From: CBDBKL01 sp965206675
GTDB taxonomy: Bacteria; Bdellovibrionota; Bdellovibrionia; Bdellovibrionales; JAKFYE01
Direction: 5' to 3'
DNA length: 64,000 nt
Assembly: GCA_965206675.1 (NCBI GenBank)
Contig: CBDBKL010000003.1
Location: 124,001-188,000, forward strand
Each line of letters opens with the position of its first letter. Position 1 is the first letter of the stretch. Position numbers and translations under genes: made by a program. Below, in pieces: positions 9,717-18,617 of this stretch. The notes under the pieces are model-generated. The model had not been told where the DNA came from. It did no database searches and saw only the letters and a program-made list of their open reading frames with translations.

Positions 9717-10391
9717 GTGGAACCAATGGAACCAATACAAACACAAGAAGAGGTTAATTTTATTGTTAACGCCTTTCAGGTAGGCGGACCAGTAATGTAT
9801 GTTATTTTACTGGTTGGGTTAGCAGTGTTATTTCTCATTGTCGAAAGGGCAATGACTTTAAAGAAGCTCAGAGTTCGTAAAGATGACTTTAATGAGCGTC
9901 TTTTTGGAATGATACTGAAGGGTGATGTTCGTGAAGCTATTAGGTTTTGTGATAATCAACCGGCACCATTAACAAGCACAATGAAAGCTGGACTTATTCA
10001 GGTTTTAAATAAGAGATCTGATGAAGAAGTTCAGGTGGCTATGGATGCTGCTGTTTTAAGAGAAACTCCTCGTATTGAGGGTTGGACGGCTTTCCTTGCT
10101 GTGTTTGGAAATATTGCTACTCTTGTTGGCTTACTGGGAACGATTATTGGTCTTATTATTTCGTTTTCTGGTGTCGCAGAGGCTGATCCAGCACAAAAAG
10201 CGGAAATTTTATCACGTGGTATCTCTGAAGCTCTAAACTGTACAGCGTTTGGACTGATTGTGGCCATTCCATCATTGATTGCGTATGGATATTATCAGAC
10301 ACGTGTTGGGCATTTGATAAACGATGTGGTTGAGAGCAGTATGTCTCTTATGAACATTGTTGTGTCCAATAGGGATAAGGTTAAGGACTAA
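9717..10391 (+). CDS. MotA/TolQ/ExbB proton channel protein, AglR-like
   Basis: 224 residues, GTG start with a strong AAGGAGGGG six bases upstream. Three membrane helices are visible (about 22-43, 127-150 and 168-190), with the conserved TolQ block (FGNIATLVGLLGTIIGLIISF, then EALNCTAFGLIVAIPSLIAYGYY). It forms the proton-conducting inner-membrane channel together with the two TolR/ExbD proteins encoded next, and would energise the FHA/TonB-like protein upstream. In Myxococcus the equivalent is AglR, which drives gliding; here the driven process is unproven. Confidence 0.9.
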   Translation: MEPMEPIQTQEEVNFIVNAFQVGGPVMYVILLVGLAVLFLIVERAMTLKKLRVRKDDFNERLFGMILKGDVREAIRFCDNQPAPLTSTMKAGLIQVLNKRSDEEVQVAMDAAVLRETPRIEGWTAFLAVFGNIATLVGLLGTIIGLIISFSGVAEADPAQKAEILSRGISEALNCTAFGLIVAIPSLIAYGYYQTRVGHLINDVVESSMSLMNIVVSNRDKVKD

Positions 10392-10396
10392 GTAAT

Positions 10397-10867
10397 ATGG
10401 CACAGATAGAAGAGTCTGGTAGTGGACGATCTAAAAATGTGGAATTAAATTTGGTTCCATTCGTGGATCTTATGAGTGTCTGTATTATCTTTCTTCTTAT
10501 AACGGCGGTATGGACTCAAGTTTCAATGATTCAGATTGGCAGTTCTGTGTACGGAAAGAGGACGGAATTTACCCCTTCCGAGCCTCCACCCCGTCCACAA
10601 ATTTCTTTTCGTGTTGATGTGAGAGCCTCTGGATATATTGTTAATGTGTCAAAAGGTCGCCATGTTATTCCTTTAAAGGATGGGGAGCATGATGACTTCT
10701 CCCTTTATAATTATATTAAGTCAATTAAGGATAAGTATCCTCAAAAGGAAGATTCAGTCATCGCATTGAGTGATGAAATGACGTACGATCACTTAATAAG
10801 AGGGATGGACGTTCTTTTAAATGCTGGATTTCCTGAAATATCTGTTGCAACAGGGAGTGTGCGATAA
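10397..10867 (+). CDS. ExbD/TolR-family biopolymer transport protein, first copy
   Basis: 156 residues. One N-terminal membrane helix (about 20-42) preceded by LNLVPFVDLMSV; the Asp in this motif is the proton-carrying residue of the family. A periplasmic domain follows. It sits 5 bp after the TolQ gene and its stop overlaps the next start (ATAATG). Corresponds to AglS/AglQ in the gliding motor arrangement, where one TolQ is paired with two different TolR proteins. Confidence 0.88.
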   Translation: MAQIEESGSGRSKNVELNLVPFVDLMSVCIIFLLITAVWTQVSMIQIGSSVYGKRTEFTPSEPPPRPQISFRVDVRASGYIVNVSKGRHVIPLKDGEHDDFSLYNYIKSIKDKYPQKEDSVIALSDEMTYDHLIRGMDVLLNAGFPEISVATGSVR

Positions 10868-11460
10868 TGCCTATTTATGCACCTGGGAAAAGATATGTAC
10901 GTTGTTCTCGAGTTATGGATTCGGGAAAAGCTAAGCGCAGTATAGTTGCGGTGCTTTCTCTGACGGCTATGGTGGATATGTTTACAGTTTTAACTATTTT
11001 CTTATTACAGAATTATAATGCAACAGGAGCAGTGATTCATATTCCGGAAAAGGTCATTCTTCCAAAGGCCTCTGCGGTAAAAGAATTGGCACCGGCTCAT
11101 GTTGTGACGGTCACACCAGACTTTGTTATGCTCGATAACAATCAAATTGTTGAATACACTGAAGTTAAAGACCAAAGAGATTGGATGATTCGCCCTCTCT
11201 ATAATCGTGTAAGAGACGCTCTACAAAAAGACGAGTTAGAGTATCGTCAAAGCTTAAAACAAACCTTAAAGGATGTTGTAAACCCTGAGGATAAACAGGG
11301 TCTTAAGGAAGAGCAGTTGAGAAAAATAACGGTTCAAGCAGATAAAGATATTGATTTCTTAACTATCAAGAAGGTTATGTTTACAGTCACTGAAGCGGGC
11401 TCAAGAGAAATTAACTTTGCCGTCATTCAAGAAGAAAGTCGTTATAATCCAGAACTGTAA
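10867..11460 (+). CDS. ExbD/TolR-family biopolymer transport protein, second copy
   Basis: 197 residues. The N-terminal part has SLTAMVDMFTVLTIFLLQNY, the ExbD/TolR helix with its critical Asp in MVDM, followed by a longer periplasmic domain than in the first copy. The start overlaps the upstream stop by one base, so the pair is translationally coupled. Two non-identical TolR subunits with one TolQ is the AglRQS arrangement. Confidence 0.87.
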   Translation: MPIYAPGKRYVRCSRVMDSGKAKRSIVAVLSLTAMVDMFTVLTIFLLQNYNATGAVIHIPEKVILPKASAVKELAPAHVVTVTPDFVMLDNNQIVEYTEVKDQRDWMIRPLYNRVRDALQKDELEYRQSLKQTLKDVVNPEDKQGLKEEQLRKITVQADKDIDFLTIKKVMFTVTEAGSREINFAVIQEESRYNPEL

Positions 11461-11496
11461 ATTCTCTCTCTTGAAATGTTTCACATTAGGTACTGT

Positions 11497-12159
11497 CTAT
11501 CCAAATTGTTTTATGTAGTCATTCAGATAGGCTTTTGATTTTTCCGAAACTTTAGAAAAGTGCATTCCGGCGAGCCCAGATGGATTGATGTATTTTACTG
11601 TGGCCTGTACTTCAAGAGGTTCTACAATCAGTAAGCTCTGAATTTTTAATGTAACGAGATCTCCAGCTCTTAACTCAAAAACATTTTTAACCCCTACACC
11701 CTGAGCACTGATATTAAAAATATCTTTATAAAAAGTTTTTGCCCCATGAGTGATTGAAACTCTGCCCACAATAGGAGCCCGAACATATTTACGCCTTGTT
11801 ATGCCAATAGCTTCTGTTATGTTACTAAATTCAAATAATCGCACCCACTGTTCCTGACCCTCTGTCCATAGATGCACTTGAGATAGATCTTTGTAATAAG
11901 ATAAGAATTGAATCAATTGATCCTTTGTATAAGGACCAAATTGCTTACTTCTGTTTTCTGCATACCAAAGAGATTGTTTTTTATTTTTCTGAGTTTGGTC
12001 ATAAGACTGCTTCCAGTCTTCAAGTGTTAACCACTCTCTTTGTCCCTTTGACCAAATTAATATATCTCTCTCGTCTTCAAAACAATTGCGATAGATATCC
12101 TTCGTTGTAAAAGGACCCATGACATTCTCTTGATAATAAACAAACCAATTTTTATCCAT
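11497..12159 (-). CDS. GYF_2 - GYF_2 - PilZ domain protein
   Basis: 220 residues from the ATG at 12159. Two GYF_2-like modules (WFVYYQENVMGPFTTKDI and WYAENRSKQFGPYTKDQL, each with the GP[FY] core) precede a PilZ domain (about 120-215) with RRKYVRAPIVGRV and a NISAQGVGV segment that match the RxxxR and DxSxxG cyclic-di-GMP-binding motifs, with Asn in place of Asp. It is a probable cytoplasmic c-di-GMP receptor. An in-frame start at 12240 would put a long inverted repeat into the coding sequence, so I prefer 12159, which has AAGG upstream. Divergent from lptC and convergent with the TolR operon. Confidence 0.75.
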   Translation of the reverse strand: MDKNWFVYYQENVMGPFTTKDIYRNCFEDERDILIWSKGQREWLTLEDWKQSYDQTQKNKKQSLWYAENRSKQFGPYTKDQLIQFLSYYKDLSQVHLWTEGQEQWVRLFEFSNITEAIGITRRKYVRAPIVGRVSITHGAKTFYKDIFNISAQGVGVKNVFELRAGDLVTLKIQSLLIVEPLEVQATVKYINPSGLAGMHFSKVSEKSKAYLNDYIKQFG

Positions 12160-12192
12160 ACCTTGGTTTAGAAATCGGTATCTAAGTCCTAA

Positions 12193-12236
12193 GACTTTAG
12201 GTCCGTCTAGGAAATGGAAATTCCTAGACCTAAGTC
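12193..12236. repeat. Imperfect inverted repeat between the PilZ gene and lptC
   Basis: GACTTTAGGTC...TCTAGGAA and TTCCTAGACCTAAGTC form an imperfect hairpin with a perfect GTCTAGGAA/TTCCTAGAC core and a 7-nt loop. It lies in the divergent intergenic region, in the probable 5' leader of the PilZ gene. It could be an operator or an RNA hairpin; the sequence does not decide. Confidence 0.5.
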
Positions 12237-12306
12237 GCAACAGTTCGGCCTAGAAAATCACTAAAAGAGATTCTGTTTTAAAAAATATGCTGATATACAC
12301 AAAGCT

Positions 12307-13233
12307 ATGCGTTGGGTCTATATCGCCGGAGGTATTCTTTCTATAGTCATCTTTGGTTGGGTTGCCATTGTAAAACTTGGTAACCAATTACCACAGTTGG
12401 ATTTTTCAGGGCTTCATATTCAGCAAAAAATATGGGGTGTTCATGTTACCAATTTTACCTCTGAAGAAAAAAAATGGGAGCTTTGGGCCACAGAATCTCA
12501 CCTGTTAGGAGATAATTGGCTATTTGACGATGTAAAACTTCAAGTCAAAAATAAAAAAAATCAAAAATACACCCTTCGAGGTGAAAAAGCTCGCTTTGAA
12601 AAAGAAGGCGAAGACCTAGAACTAAAAGGCAATGTCATTCTCAATTTGGATGATAAAGGTCAGCTGCGAATCGACTCTGTAAAATATGATGTAAAATCAG
12701 AGCGATTAATAAGCGATACCCCATTACATATTTTAAATAAAGATTCAAAGGATACAACATATCAGATGTGGGGAGGGGGTCTAAAGTTTTACGTGAATGA
12801 AGGCAAAATAGTTTTACACCAAGGAGTGCGCTGGCAAGTTGAATTTAAAAACAATAAAAACTCTCGGTTAACAGCACGCACAGGTTATTACTGGCTTCAT
12901 GATCGAGTGGCCCAGTTAAAAGGTCGTGTTGTTGGACATTACGGCTCTTTTAAAATCACAGGACAAAAAGCAGATCTTGTCTGGAAAAAAGGAGCTATCT
13001 ATGCTGTCCAGATTTTGGGAAATGTCCGAGTAACGGACGCCCACCGGTCGGCTCGGGCCGATAGATTGCTATTGAGGGCTGAAGATAAGAATTTGACTTT
13101 GATTGGAAATTCAAGATTAGTACAGGGAAGTGATGATCTATCTGGTCATATTATTGAATTTTCAGAGGAGGATCAAAAAGTCAGAGTCAGTAATGCGAGA
13201 GCACGATTCGAGCAACCAGAAGAGAAGTTCTAA
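12307..13233 (+). CDS. lptC: LPS export protein LptC fused to an LptA/OstA-like domain
   Basis: 308 residues. An N-terminal membrane anchor (about 5-22) leads into an LptC beta-jellyroll (about 40-190, VTNFTSEEKKWELWATES and RGEKARFEKEGEDLELKGNV). LptC proteins usually end near 190-200 residues, but this one continues with about 110 residues that look like LptA/OstA (GSFKITGQKADLVWKKGAI, RADRLLLRAEDKNLTLIGNSRL). It would form the periplasmic bridge for lipopolysaccharide transport. lptB follows 54 bp downstream. The fusion reading is mine; no separate lptA is present here. Confidence 0.8.
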   Translation: MRWVYIAGGILSIVIFGWVAIVKLGNQLPQLDFSGLHIQQKIWGVHVTNFTSEEKKWELWATESHLLGDNWLFDDVKLQVKNKKNQKYTLRGEKARFEKEGEDLELKGNVILNLDDKGQLRIDSVKYDVKSERLISDTPLHILNKDSKDTTYQMWGGGLKFYVNEGKIVLHQGVRWQVEFKNNKNSRLTARTGYYWLHDRVAQLKGRVVGHYGSFKITGQKADLVWKKGAIYAVQILGNVRVTDAHRSARADRLLLRAEDKNLTLIGNSRLVQGSDDLSGHIIEFSEEDQKVRVSNARARFEQPEEKF

Positions 13234-13287
13234 AACTTTCGTTAAAGTGATATTCTATAAACAAATAAGATTTTGGGTTAATTCAAG

Positions 13288-14016
13288 ATGAAACTATATA
13301 TTGAAAATATCAGTAAGACATATCAGGGACGTACGGTTATTGATGATGTCAGTTTAGAAATAAACCAAGGGCAAATTGTTGGGCTCCTAGGGCCTAATGG
13401 AGCCGGTAAGACAACAAGTTTTTATATCTCTGTAGGCCTTATATCCTCTGCTACAGGCTCTATTCGCCTAGGTGAGGAGGATATTTCTCAATTAGATATG
13501 TCAGAACGAGCCAAAAGGGGTATAAGATATTTACCTCAAGAACCCAGTATTTTTCGCCGATTAACAGTACGTGAGAACCTTCAGGTGGCCCTAGAAGTGC
13601 AGAACTTTCAGGCCAGTAGAAGAAATGAACGTATTGAAATGCTGATTGAAGATTTTGGCTTAAGGGAAGTTCTTGATCAAAAAGGAGAAACACTTTCTGG
13701 AGGAGAAAGACGTCGTGTGGAAATCGCCAGAGCATTGGCCTGTGAACCACAGTTTTTTTTCTTAGACGAGCCTTTTGCAGGTGTAGATCCCATATCAGTA
13801 GGAGAAATACAAAGTATGATAAAAAAAATGGCACAAAAAGAAATTGGGATTTTAATCACTGATCACAATGTGCGAGAGACACTTTCTATTTGTGACTATG
13901 CTTACATTTTAAATCAAGGACAAGTGCATATTTCTGGAACTCCTAACTATATAGCTGGGTCTAAAGAAGTGAGAGAATATTATTTAGGTAAAAACTTTTC
14001 TTTTTCTAAGGAATAA
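13288..14016 (+). CDS. lptB: LPS export ABC transporter ATP-binding protein LptB
   Basis: 242 residues, the normal LptB length. Walker A GPNGAGKTTS, Q-loop LPQEPSIFRRLTVRENL, signature LSGGERRRVEIARAL, Walker B FFLDEPFAGVDPIS and switch His in ITDHNVRETL are all intact; the LPQEPSIFR and ADHNVRE-type segments are specific to LptB. It hydrolyses ATP to extract LPS through LptFG into the LptC/LptA bridge. lptC upstream and rpoN 2 bp downstream is the conserved proteobacterial order. Confidence 0.96.
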   Translation: MKLYIENISKTYQGRTVIDDVSLEINQGQIVGLLGPNGAGKTTSFYISVGLISSATGSIRLGEEDISQLDMSERAKRGIRYLPQEPSIFRRLTVRENLQVALEVQNFQASRRNERIEMLIEDFGLREVLDQKGETLSGGERRRVEIARALACEPQFFFLDEPFAGVDPISVGEIQSMIKKMAQKEIGILITDHNVRETLSICDYAYILNQGQVHISGTPNYIAGSKEVREYYLGKNFSFSKE

Positions 14017-14018
14017 GT

Positions 14019-15455
14019 ATGGCAGGTAATTTTTTAAAACAAAGTTTAAATATTTCTCAAACTCAGACGCTGAAGATGACTCCTCAGTTACAGCAGGCCA
14101 TCAAATTATTACAATTATCTCGAATGGAATTAGAAGCTGAAATTCGTAAGGAGATGGAAGAAAATCCTGTTCTGGAAGAAGTTCAAGAAATTCAAGAGGA
14201 TCAAGAAAAAGAAGCCACAAGGTTAGAGTCTACTGAAAAAGTAGATACATCTGGACAAAATACAGACCCTACTAAACAAGACGAATTTGATTGGGAGCAG
14301 TATGTAGAACAAAATCAAAAATCTCAAACGACAACGGGACACGGAAGTGGTTCCGATGAAATAATGAATTATGAGAATATGATTTCTAATACACAAACCC
14401 TTCATGACCATCTTTTATGGCAGTTAAATTTAGCAGGTTTTAATGAAGAAGAGTTTGTCTTGGCAGCTATTCTTGTTGGTTACATTGATGATGATGGATA
14501 TATTAGAACTCCTCTGAATCAAATTGCCGAAGAAGAGGGAGTTAAAGAGAGTGACCTTGAAGAGGTTTTACCCTTTGTTCACGAGTTTGATCCTGCGGGG
14601 GTTGGGGCTAGAAATTTAAAAGAATGTCTTTTAATTCAAGCTAAACATTTACAGGAAGATACGAATGACCTTGTTTATCTTATAAATCATCACCTTAAGG
14701 ATTTAGAGGGGAAGAATTATGAGGCCATAGCTAAAGCTATGAGGAAAGATTTAGAACTCATTATTGAGTTGAGTAAAGTTGTGCATGAAATGGAACCCAA
14801 ACCGGGTCGAGCATTTATGCCAAATGACACTCAGTATGTCATTCCTGACGTGTATATTTACCAAGTCAGTGATGAATATGTGGTGGCTTTAAATGAAGAT
14901 GGTTTACCCAAGTTAAAAATTTCAAATTTTTATAAAAATGCACTGAATGGTGGAGCCAAAGGTTCAGAGGAATATATTAAAGATAAGTTACGTTCTGCTG
15001 TTTGGTTGATTAGATCTATTCAACAAAGGCAAAGAACAATTTATAAAGTGACAGAAAGTATTGTTAGACACCAAAGAGATTTTTTCGAAAAAGGACCTGC
15101 CTGTATTCGTCCAATGATACTACGAGATATTGCCAATGATGTCGGAGTGCATGAATCCACAGTCAGTCGTGTAACAACCAATAAGTTTGTACATACGCCG
15201 AGGGGTACTTTTGAACTAAAATATTTCTTTAACTCGGGAATTCAGAGAACTAATGGGGAGTCTTTAGCTAGTGAATCTGTAAAACTAAAGATCAAAGAAT
15301 TGGTAAAGGCAGAAAGTCCAAAATCTCCGCTTTCGGATCAAAAAATTGTAAATCTCTTAAAACAAGACGGCATACAAATCGCTCGCCGTACTGTTGCCAA
15401 ATACCGTGATATTCTTGGTATATTGCCTTCAAATCGCCGCAAAAAGCATTTTTAA
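14019..15455 (+). CDS. rpoN: RNA polymerase sigma-54 factor RpoN
   Basis: 478 residues. Region I (LNISQTQTLKMTPQLQQAIKLLQLS, activator-responsive), an acidic region II (about 50-110), the core-binding domain, the HTH (RDIANDVGVHESTVSRVT) that reads the -12 element, and the C-terminal RpoN box ARRTVAKYRD (about 455-464), which contacts the -24 element, are all present. It directs transcription that depends on enhancer-binding AAA+ activators. Starts 2 bp after lptB. A MITE-like repeat begins on the base after the stop codon. Confidence 0.97.
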   Translation: MAGNFLKQSLNISQTQTLKMTPQLQQAIKLLQLSRMELEAEIRKEMEENPVLEEVQEIQEDQEKEATRLESTEKVDTSGQNTDPTKQDEFDWEQYVEQNQKSQTTTGHGSGSDEIMNYENMISNTQTLHDHLLWQLNLAGFNEEEFVLAAILVGYIDDDGYIRTPLNQIAEEEGVKESDLEEVLPFVHEFDPAGVGARNLKECLLIQAKHLQEDTNDLVYLINHHLKDLEGKNYEAIAKAMRKDLELIIELSKVVHEMEPKPGRAFMPNDTQYVIPDVYIYQVSDEYVVALNEDGLPKLKISNFYKNALNGGAKGSEEYIKDKLRSAVWLIRSIQQRQRTIYKVTESIVRHQRDFFEKGPACIRPMILRDIANDVGVHESTVSRVTTNKFVHTPRGTFELKYFFNSGIQRTNGESLASESVKLKIKELVKAESPKSPLSDQKIVNLLKQDGIQIARRTVAKYRDILGILPSNRRKKHF

Positions 15456-15580
15456 GGACTGTCGAAAAGGTATCATCTACTTCGTTGCAATCACTCAAAC
15501 CTTCACTCCGACGTAGGAAAAACGACGCCTTTGCTCGGTTAGGCTTGAACGCCTCGTATCTGATACCTTTTCAGCAGTCC
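15456..15580. repeat. MITE-like repeat, copy 2
   Basis: 125 bp with terminal inverted repeats: left GGACTGTCGAAAAGGTATCA, right the reverse complement with one or two changes (TGATACCTTTTCAGCAGTCC). The internal block is shared with copies at 385-511 and 30710-30829. It begins immediately after the rpoN stop. It contains no transposase and could fold into a long hairpin acting as a terminator between rpoN and metK. Confidence 0.88.
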
Positions 15581-15665
15581 GCAGATATAACCGAAGTGAC
15601 ATTGACGTATTAGCCGACTCCGATTACGGTTAGGACCATAAAAAGAGCGTCTAGTTGGAGGGGCG
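15581..15665 (+). promoter_or_regulatory. metK leader region
   Basis: 85 bp between the repeat and metK. Contains a 6-bp inverted repeat (TAACCG at 15588-15593 and CGGTTA at 15627-15632) enclosing CCGACTCCGATTA, and a good ribosome site (GGAGGGG) before the ATG. Leaders of metK are often SAM-sensing, but I cannot match this one to a known SAM riboswitch consensus, so no riboswitch is called. Confidence 0.35.
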
Positions 15666-16817
15666 ATGAAGGATTATCTTTTTACGAGTGAGTCTGTTTC
15701 TGAGGGGCATCCGGATAAGATGGCAGATCAAATAAGTGACTCAGTGCTTGATGCCATATTGGCTCAAGACACAAAGGCTAGAGTGGCATGTGAAACACTT
15801 ATCACAACAGGCCTTGTTGTTGTGGCTGGGGAGATAACCACAGATTGTTATGTCGATATACCTCAAATTGTGCGGGAGACTATTAATCGCATTGGCTATG
15901 ATGATGCGGGCAAGGGTTTTGATGGAAGTTCATGTGCTGTGATAACGAGCATTGATCGTCAATCTTTAGATATAGCACAGGGGGTGGATGGAAATAAGGA
16001 GCAGGGAGCTGGCGATCAGGGCATTATGTTTGGCTATGCGGTCGATGAAACACCAGAAAAGATGCCATTAACAATAAGTCTTTCGCATAAAATTCTTCTG
16101 GAATTGGCAAAGCGTCGTAAAAAAGAAAAGGTAGATTTTTTAATGCCAGATTCAAAAAGCCAAGTGACGGTGGAGTATGTAGATAACATTCCCCAACGCA
16201 TTGATACCATTGTCCTCTCTACGCAACATTCCTCAGATGTTAGTCAGAAAAAAATTCGTGAATTTGTATTAGATGAAATTGTTCCAAACTCTATTCCCGA
16301 TAATTGGATTGATAATAAAACAAAGTTTGAGATTAACCCTACGGGGCAGTTTGTTGTAGGGGGACCAAAAGCGGACTGTGGTTTGACGGGACGAAAAATT
16401 ATTGTGGATACCTATGGGGGGCACGGGGCCCATGGCGGTGGAGCTTTTTCCGGAAAAGACCCCTCTAAGGTCGATCGCTCAGCCGCTTATGCTGCTCGTA
16501 ATGTTGCAAAAACTATTGTTGCAGCAGGATTTGCTAAAAAATGTCTTATACAAATCTCTTATGCTATTGGTATTGCAGAGCCTGTTAGCATTATGGTAGA
16601 TCATTATGGGACAGGAACTGTACCGTCAGAACTTTTGGAAAAATCTGTTCGTCAGGTTTGGGATCTTCACCCGGCCAGTATTATTAAAGAGTTTGATTTA
16701 TTAAAACCTATTTATGAAGAAACAGCTTCATATGGGCACTTTGGAAGGGACAAATTTACATGGGAACAAACACACCGTGTGAATGATCTAAAGGATGTTG
16801 TAAAAACATTGAGTTAA
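15666..16817 (+). CDS. metK: S-adenosylmethionine synthase
   Basis: 383 residues, the standard length. Signatures: GHPDKMADQISDSVLDAIL near the N-terminus, GAGDQGIMFGYA (the MetK family motif binding ATP), and GGHGAHGGGAFSGKDPSKVD with the phosphate-loop residues. Catalyses ATP + methionine to S-adenosylmethionine in the cytoplasm, and so supplies the methyl donor used for instance by the Mod methyltransferase in the element downstream. The ATG at 15666 follows GGAGGGG. Its stop overlaps the lepA start (TAATG). Confidence 0.98.
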   Translation: MKDYLFTSESVSEGHPDKMADQISDSVLDAILAQDTKARVACETLITTGLVVVAGEITTDCYVDIPQIVRETINRIGYDDAGKGFDGSSCAVITSIDRQSLDIAQGVDGNKEQGAGDQGIMFGYAVDETPEKMPLTISLSHKILLELAKRRKKEKVDFLMPDSKSQVTVEYVDNIPQRIDTIVLSTQHSSDVSQKKIREFVLDEIVPNSIPDNWIDNKTKFEINPTGQFVVGGPKADCGLTGRKIIVDTYGGHGAHGGGAFSGKDPSKVDRSAAYAARNVAKTIVAAGFAKKCLIQISYAIGIAEPVSIMVDHYGTGTVPSELLEKSVRQVWDLHPASIIKEFDLLKPIYEETASYGHFGRDKFTWEQTHRVNDLKDVVKTLS

Positions 16818-18616
16818 TGGATCCAAAATATATTAGAAATTTTTCTATTATTGCACATATTGACCACGGTAAGTCTACTCTTGCAGATGCCCTTTTGAAT
16901 TCTACAGGTACTCTTTCAGGACGTGAACAAAGAGATCAATTTTTAGATAATATGGATATAGAAAGAGAACGTGGTATTACAATCAAAGCACAGACAGTGC
17001 GATTAACATACAAAGCTAAAGATAATCAGACGTATCAATTGAATTTAATTGATACTCCAGGGCATGTGGATTTTAGTTATGAGGTGTCTAGATCGTTAGC
17101 CGCCTGTGAGGGGGCTCTCTTAGTTGTGGATGCAGCCCAAGGTGTTGAGGCACAGACACTGGCTAATGTGTACTTAGCTTTAGATAACAATTTAGAAATT
17201 CTCCCTGTGCTAAATAAAATTGATCTGCCATCGGCTGATCCAGAGGGAGTTTGTCAACAAATTGAAGAAGCTATTGGGTTAGATGCTTCAGAGGCTATAT
17301 ATGCTAGTGCAAAAGAAAGTAAGGGGATCGAAGAGATTTTAGAAGGTATTGTTAAAAAAGTGCCGCCCCCCACTGGTAAAAGTGAGGCTTTGTTAAGGGC
17401 TATGATTTTTGACTCTTGGTTTGATTCTTATCAAGGTGTCGTTGTGCTTTGTCGTATTGTTGAAGGCTCGGTAAAAAAGGGGGATACAATTCGCCTTATG
17501 GCATCACAACAGGAATATGAAGTTTTAAAATTGGGTGTGTACTCTCCTTTTTCTAAGGAATTGAAGACTCTAGAAGTTGGAGAAGTGGGGTTTTTAATTT
17601 GCGGCATAAAAAATATTCGAGATGTTCAAGTTGGGGATACAATTACACATGCTAAGAATGGTTCAAAAGTTCCTCTTGAGGGATTTAAAAAAGTAAAACC
17701 AATGGTGTTTTCTGGCATTTTTCCTGTGGTGTCTTCAGAATATGAAAATTTAAGGGACGCATTAGAGAGACTTTGTTTGAATGATTCAAGCCTTTCTTTT
17801 GAACCTGAATCGTCAAAGGCATTAGGGTTTGGATATCGCTGTGGCTTTTTAGGCATGTTACATATGGAGATTGTTCAGGAACGTTTGGAGCGAGAGTTTG
17901 ATCTCGACTTAATCACAACAGCTCCATCTGTTGTGTATAAGGTATATACGACAGATGGAAATATGATGGAAATTGAATCACCATCTTCAATGCCAGAAAA
18001 AACACATATTGAGAGAATTGAAGAACCACTTATAATGGCTTCTATTCACACACCCAGTGAATTCATAGGGGGAATATTAAAGTTATGTGAAATTAAACGG
18101 GGCCAGCAAATCAAATTGGAATATATCAGTGATAGTAAAGTGATTATTGTGTATAAGCTGCCTTTAAATGAAATGGTTATGGATTTCTATGATAAATTAA
18201 AATCTATTTCCAAAGGTTATGCCTCTTTGGATTATGAGTTTCATTCTTTTGAAACATCAGACATGGTAAAATTAGATACGCTCATCAATGGAGAGGTGGT
18301 GGACGCTCTGTCTTTGTTAGTGCATAAAACAAAGGCTTACCCTAGAGGTAGGGAATTAACTAAGAAAATGAAAGAGCTTATTCCGCGGCAGCAATTTCAA
18401 ATTGCTTTACAGGCAGCTATTGGAACAAAAATTATTGCTCGAGAAACACTTGGGGCTCTTAGAAAAGATGTAACAGCAAAGTGTTATGGTGGGGATATCA
18501 CTCGTAAACGTAAACTTCTAGAAAAGCAAAAAGCAGGTAAGAAAAGAATGAAACAAATTGGTTCTGTGGATATTCCTCAGGAAGCCTTTTTAGCGATTTT
18601 AAGGGTTGATGAATAG
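16817..18616 (+). CDS. lepA: Elongation factor 4 (LepA)
   Basis: 599 residues, full length. G1 AHIDHGKSTL, G3 DTPGHVDFSYE and G4 NKIDLPSADPE show a translational GTPase; the C-terminal domain specific to LepA (YKTKAYPRGRELTKKMKELIPRQQF and GGDITRKRKLLEKQKAGKKRMK) is intact. It binds the ribosome and back-translocates or remodels it under stress. One-base overlap with metK and overlap with the lepB-like gene downstream; the lepA-lepB linkage is widely conserved. Confidence 0.97.
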   Translation: MDPKYIRNFSIIAHIDHGKSTLADALLNSTGTLSGREQRDQFLDNMDIERERGITIKAQTVRLTYKAKDNQTYQLNLIDTPGHVDFSYEVSRSLAACEGALLVVDAAQGVEAQTLANVYLALDNNLEILPVLNKIDLPSADPEGVCQQIEEAIGLDASEAIYASAKESKGIEEILEGIVKKVPPPTGKSEALLRAMIFDSWFDSYQGVVVLCRIVEGSVKKGDTIRLMASQQEYEVLKLGVYSPFSKELKTLEVGEVGFLICGIKNIRDVQVGDTITHAKNGSKVPLEGFKKVKPMVFSGIFPVVSSEYENLRDALERLCLNDSSLSFEPESSKALGFGYRCGFLGMLHMEIVQERLEREFDLDLITTAPSVVYKVYTTDGNMMEIESPSSMPEKTHIERIEEPLIMASIHTPSEFIGGILKLCEIKRGQQIKLEYISDSKVIIVYKLPLNEMVMDFYDKLKSISKGYASLDYEFHSFETSDMVKLDTLINGEVVDALSLLVHKTKAYPRGRELTKKMKELIPRQQFQIALQAAIGTKIIARETLGALRKDVTAKCYGGDITRKRKLLEKQKAGKKRMKQIGSVDIPQEAFLAILRVDE

Positions 18617-18617
18617 C

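Noticed and set aside
9717..11460. Assigning the TolQ/TolR genes to the Tol-Pal cell division system
   Set aside because: No tolA, tolB or pal nearby; two TolR copies beside FHA/TPR genes fit the AglRQS arrangement better.
15581..15665. SAM riboswitch before metK
   Set aside because: Only a 6-bp stem is visible and no known SAM class consensus fits; left as an unassigned leader.
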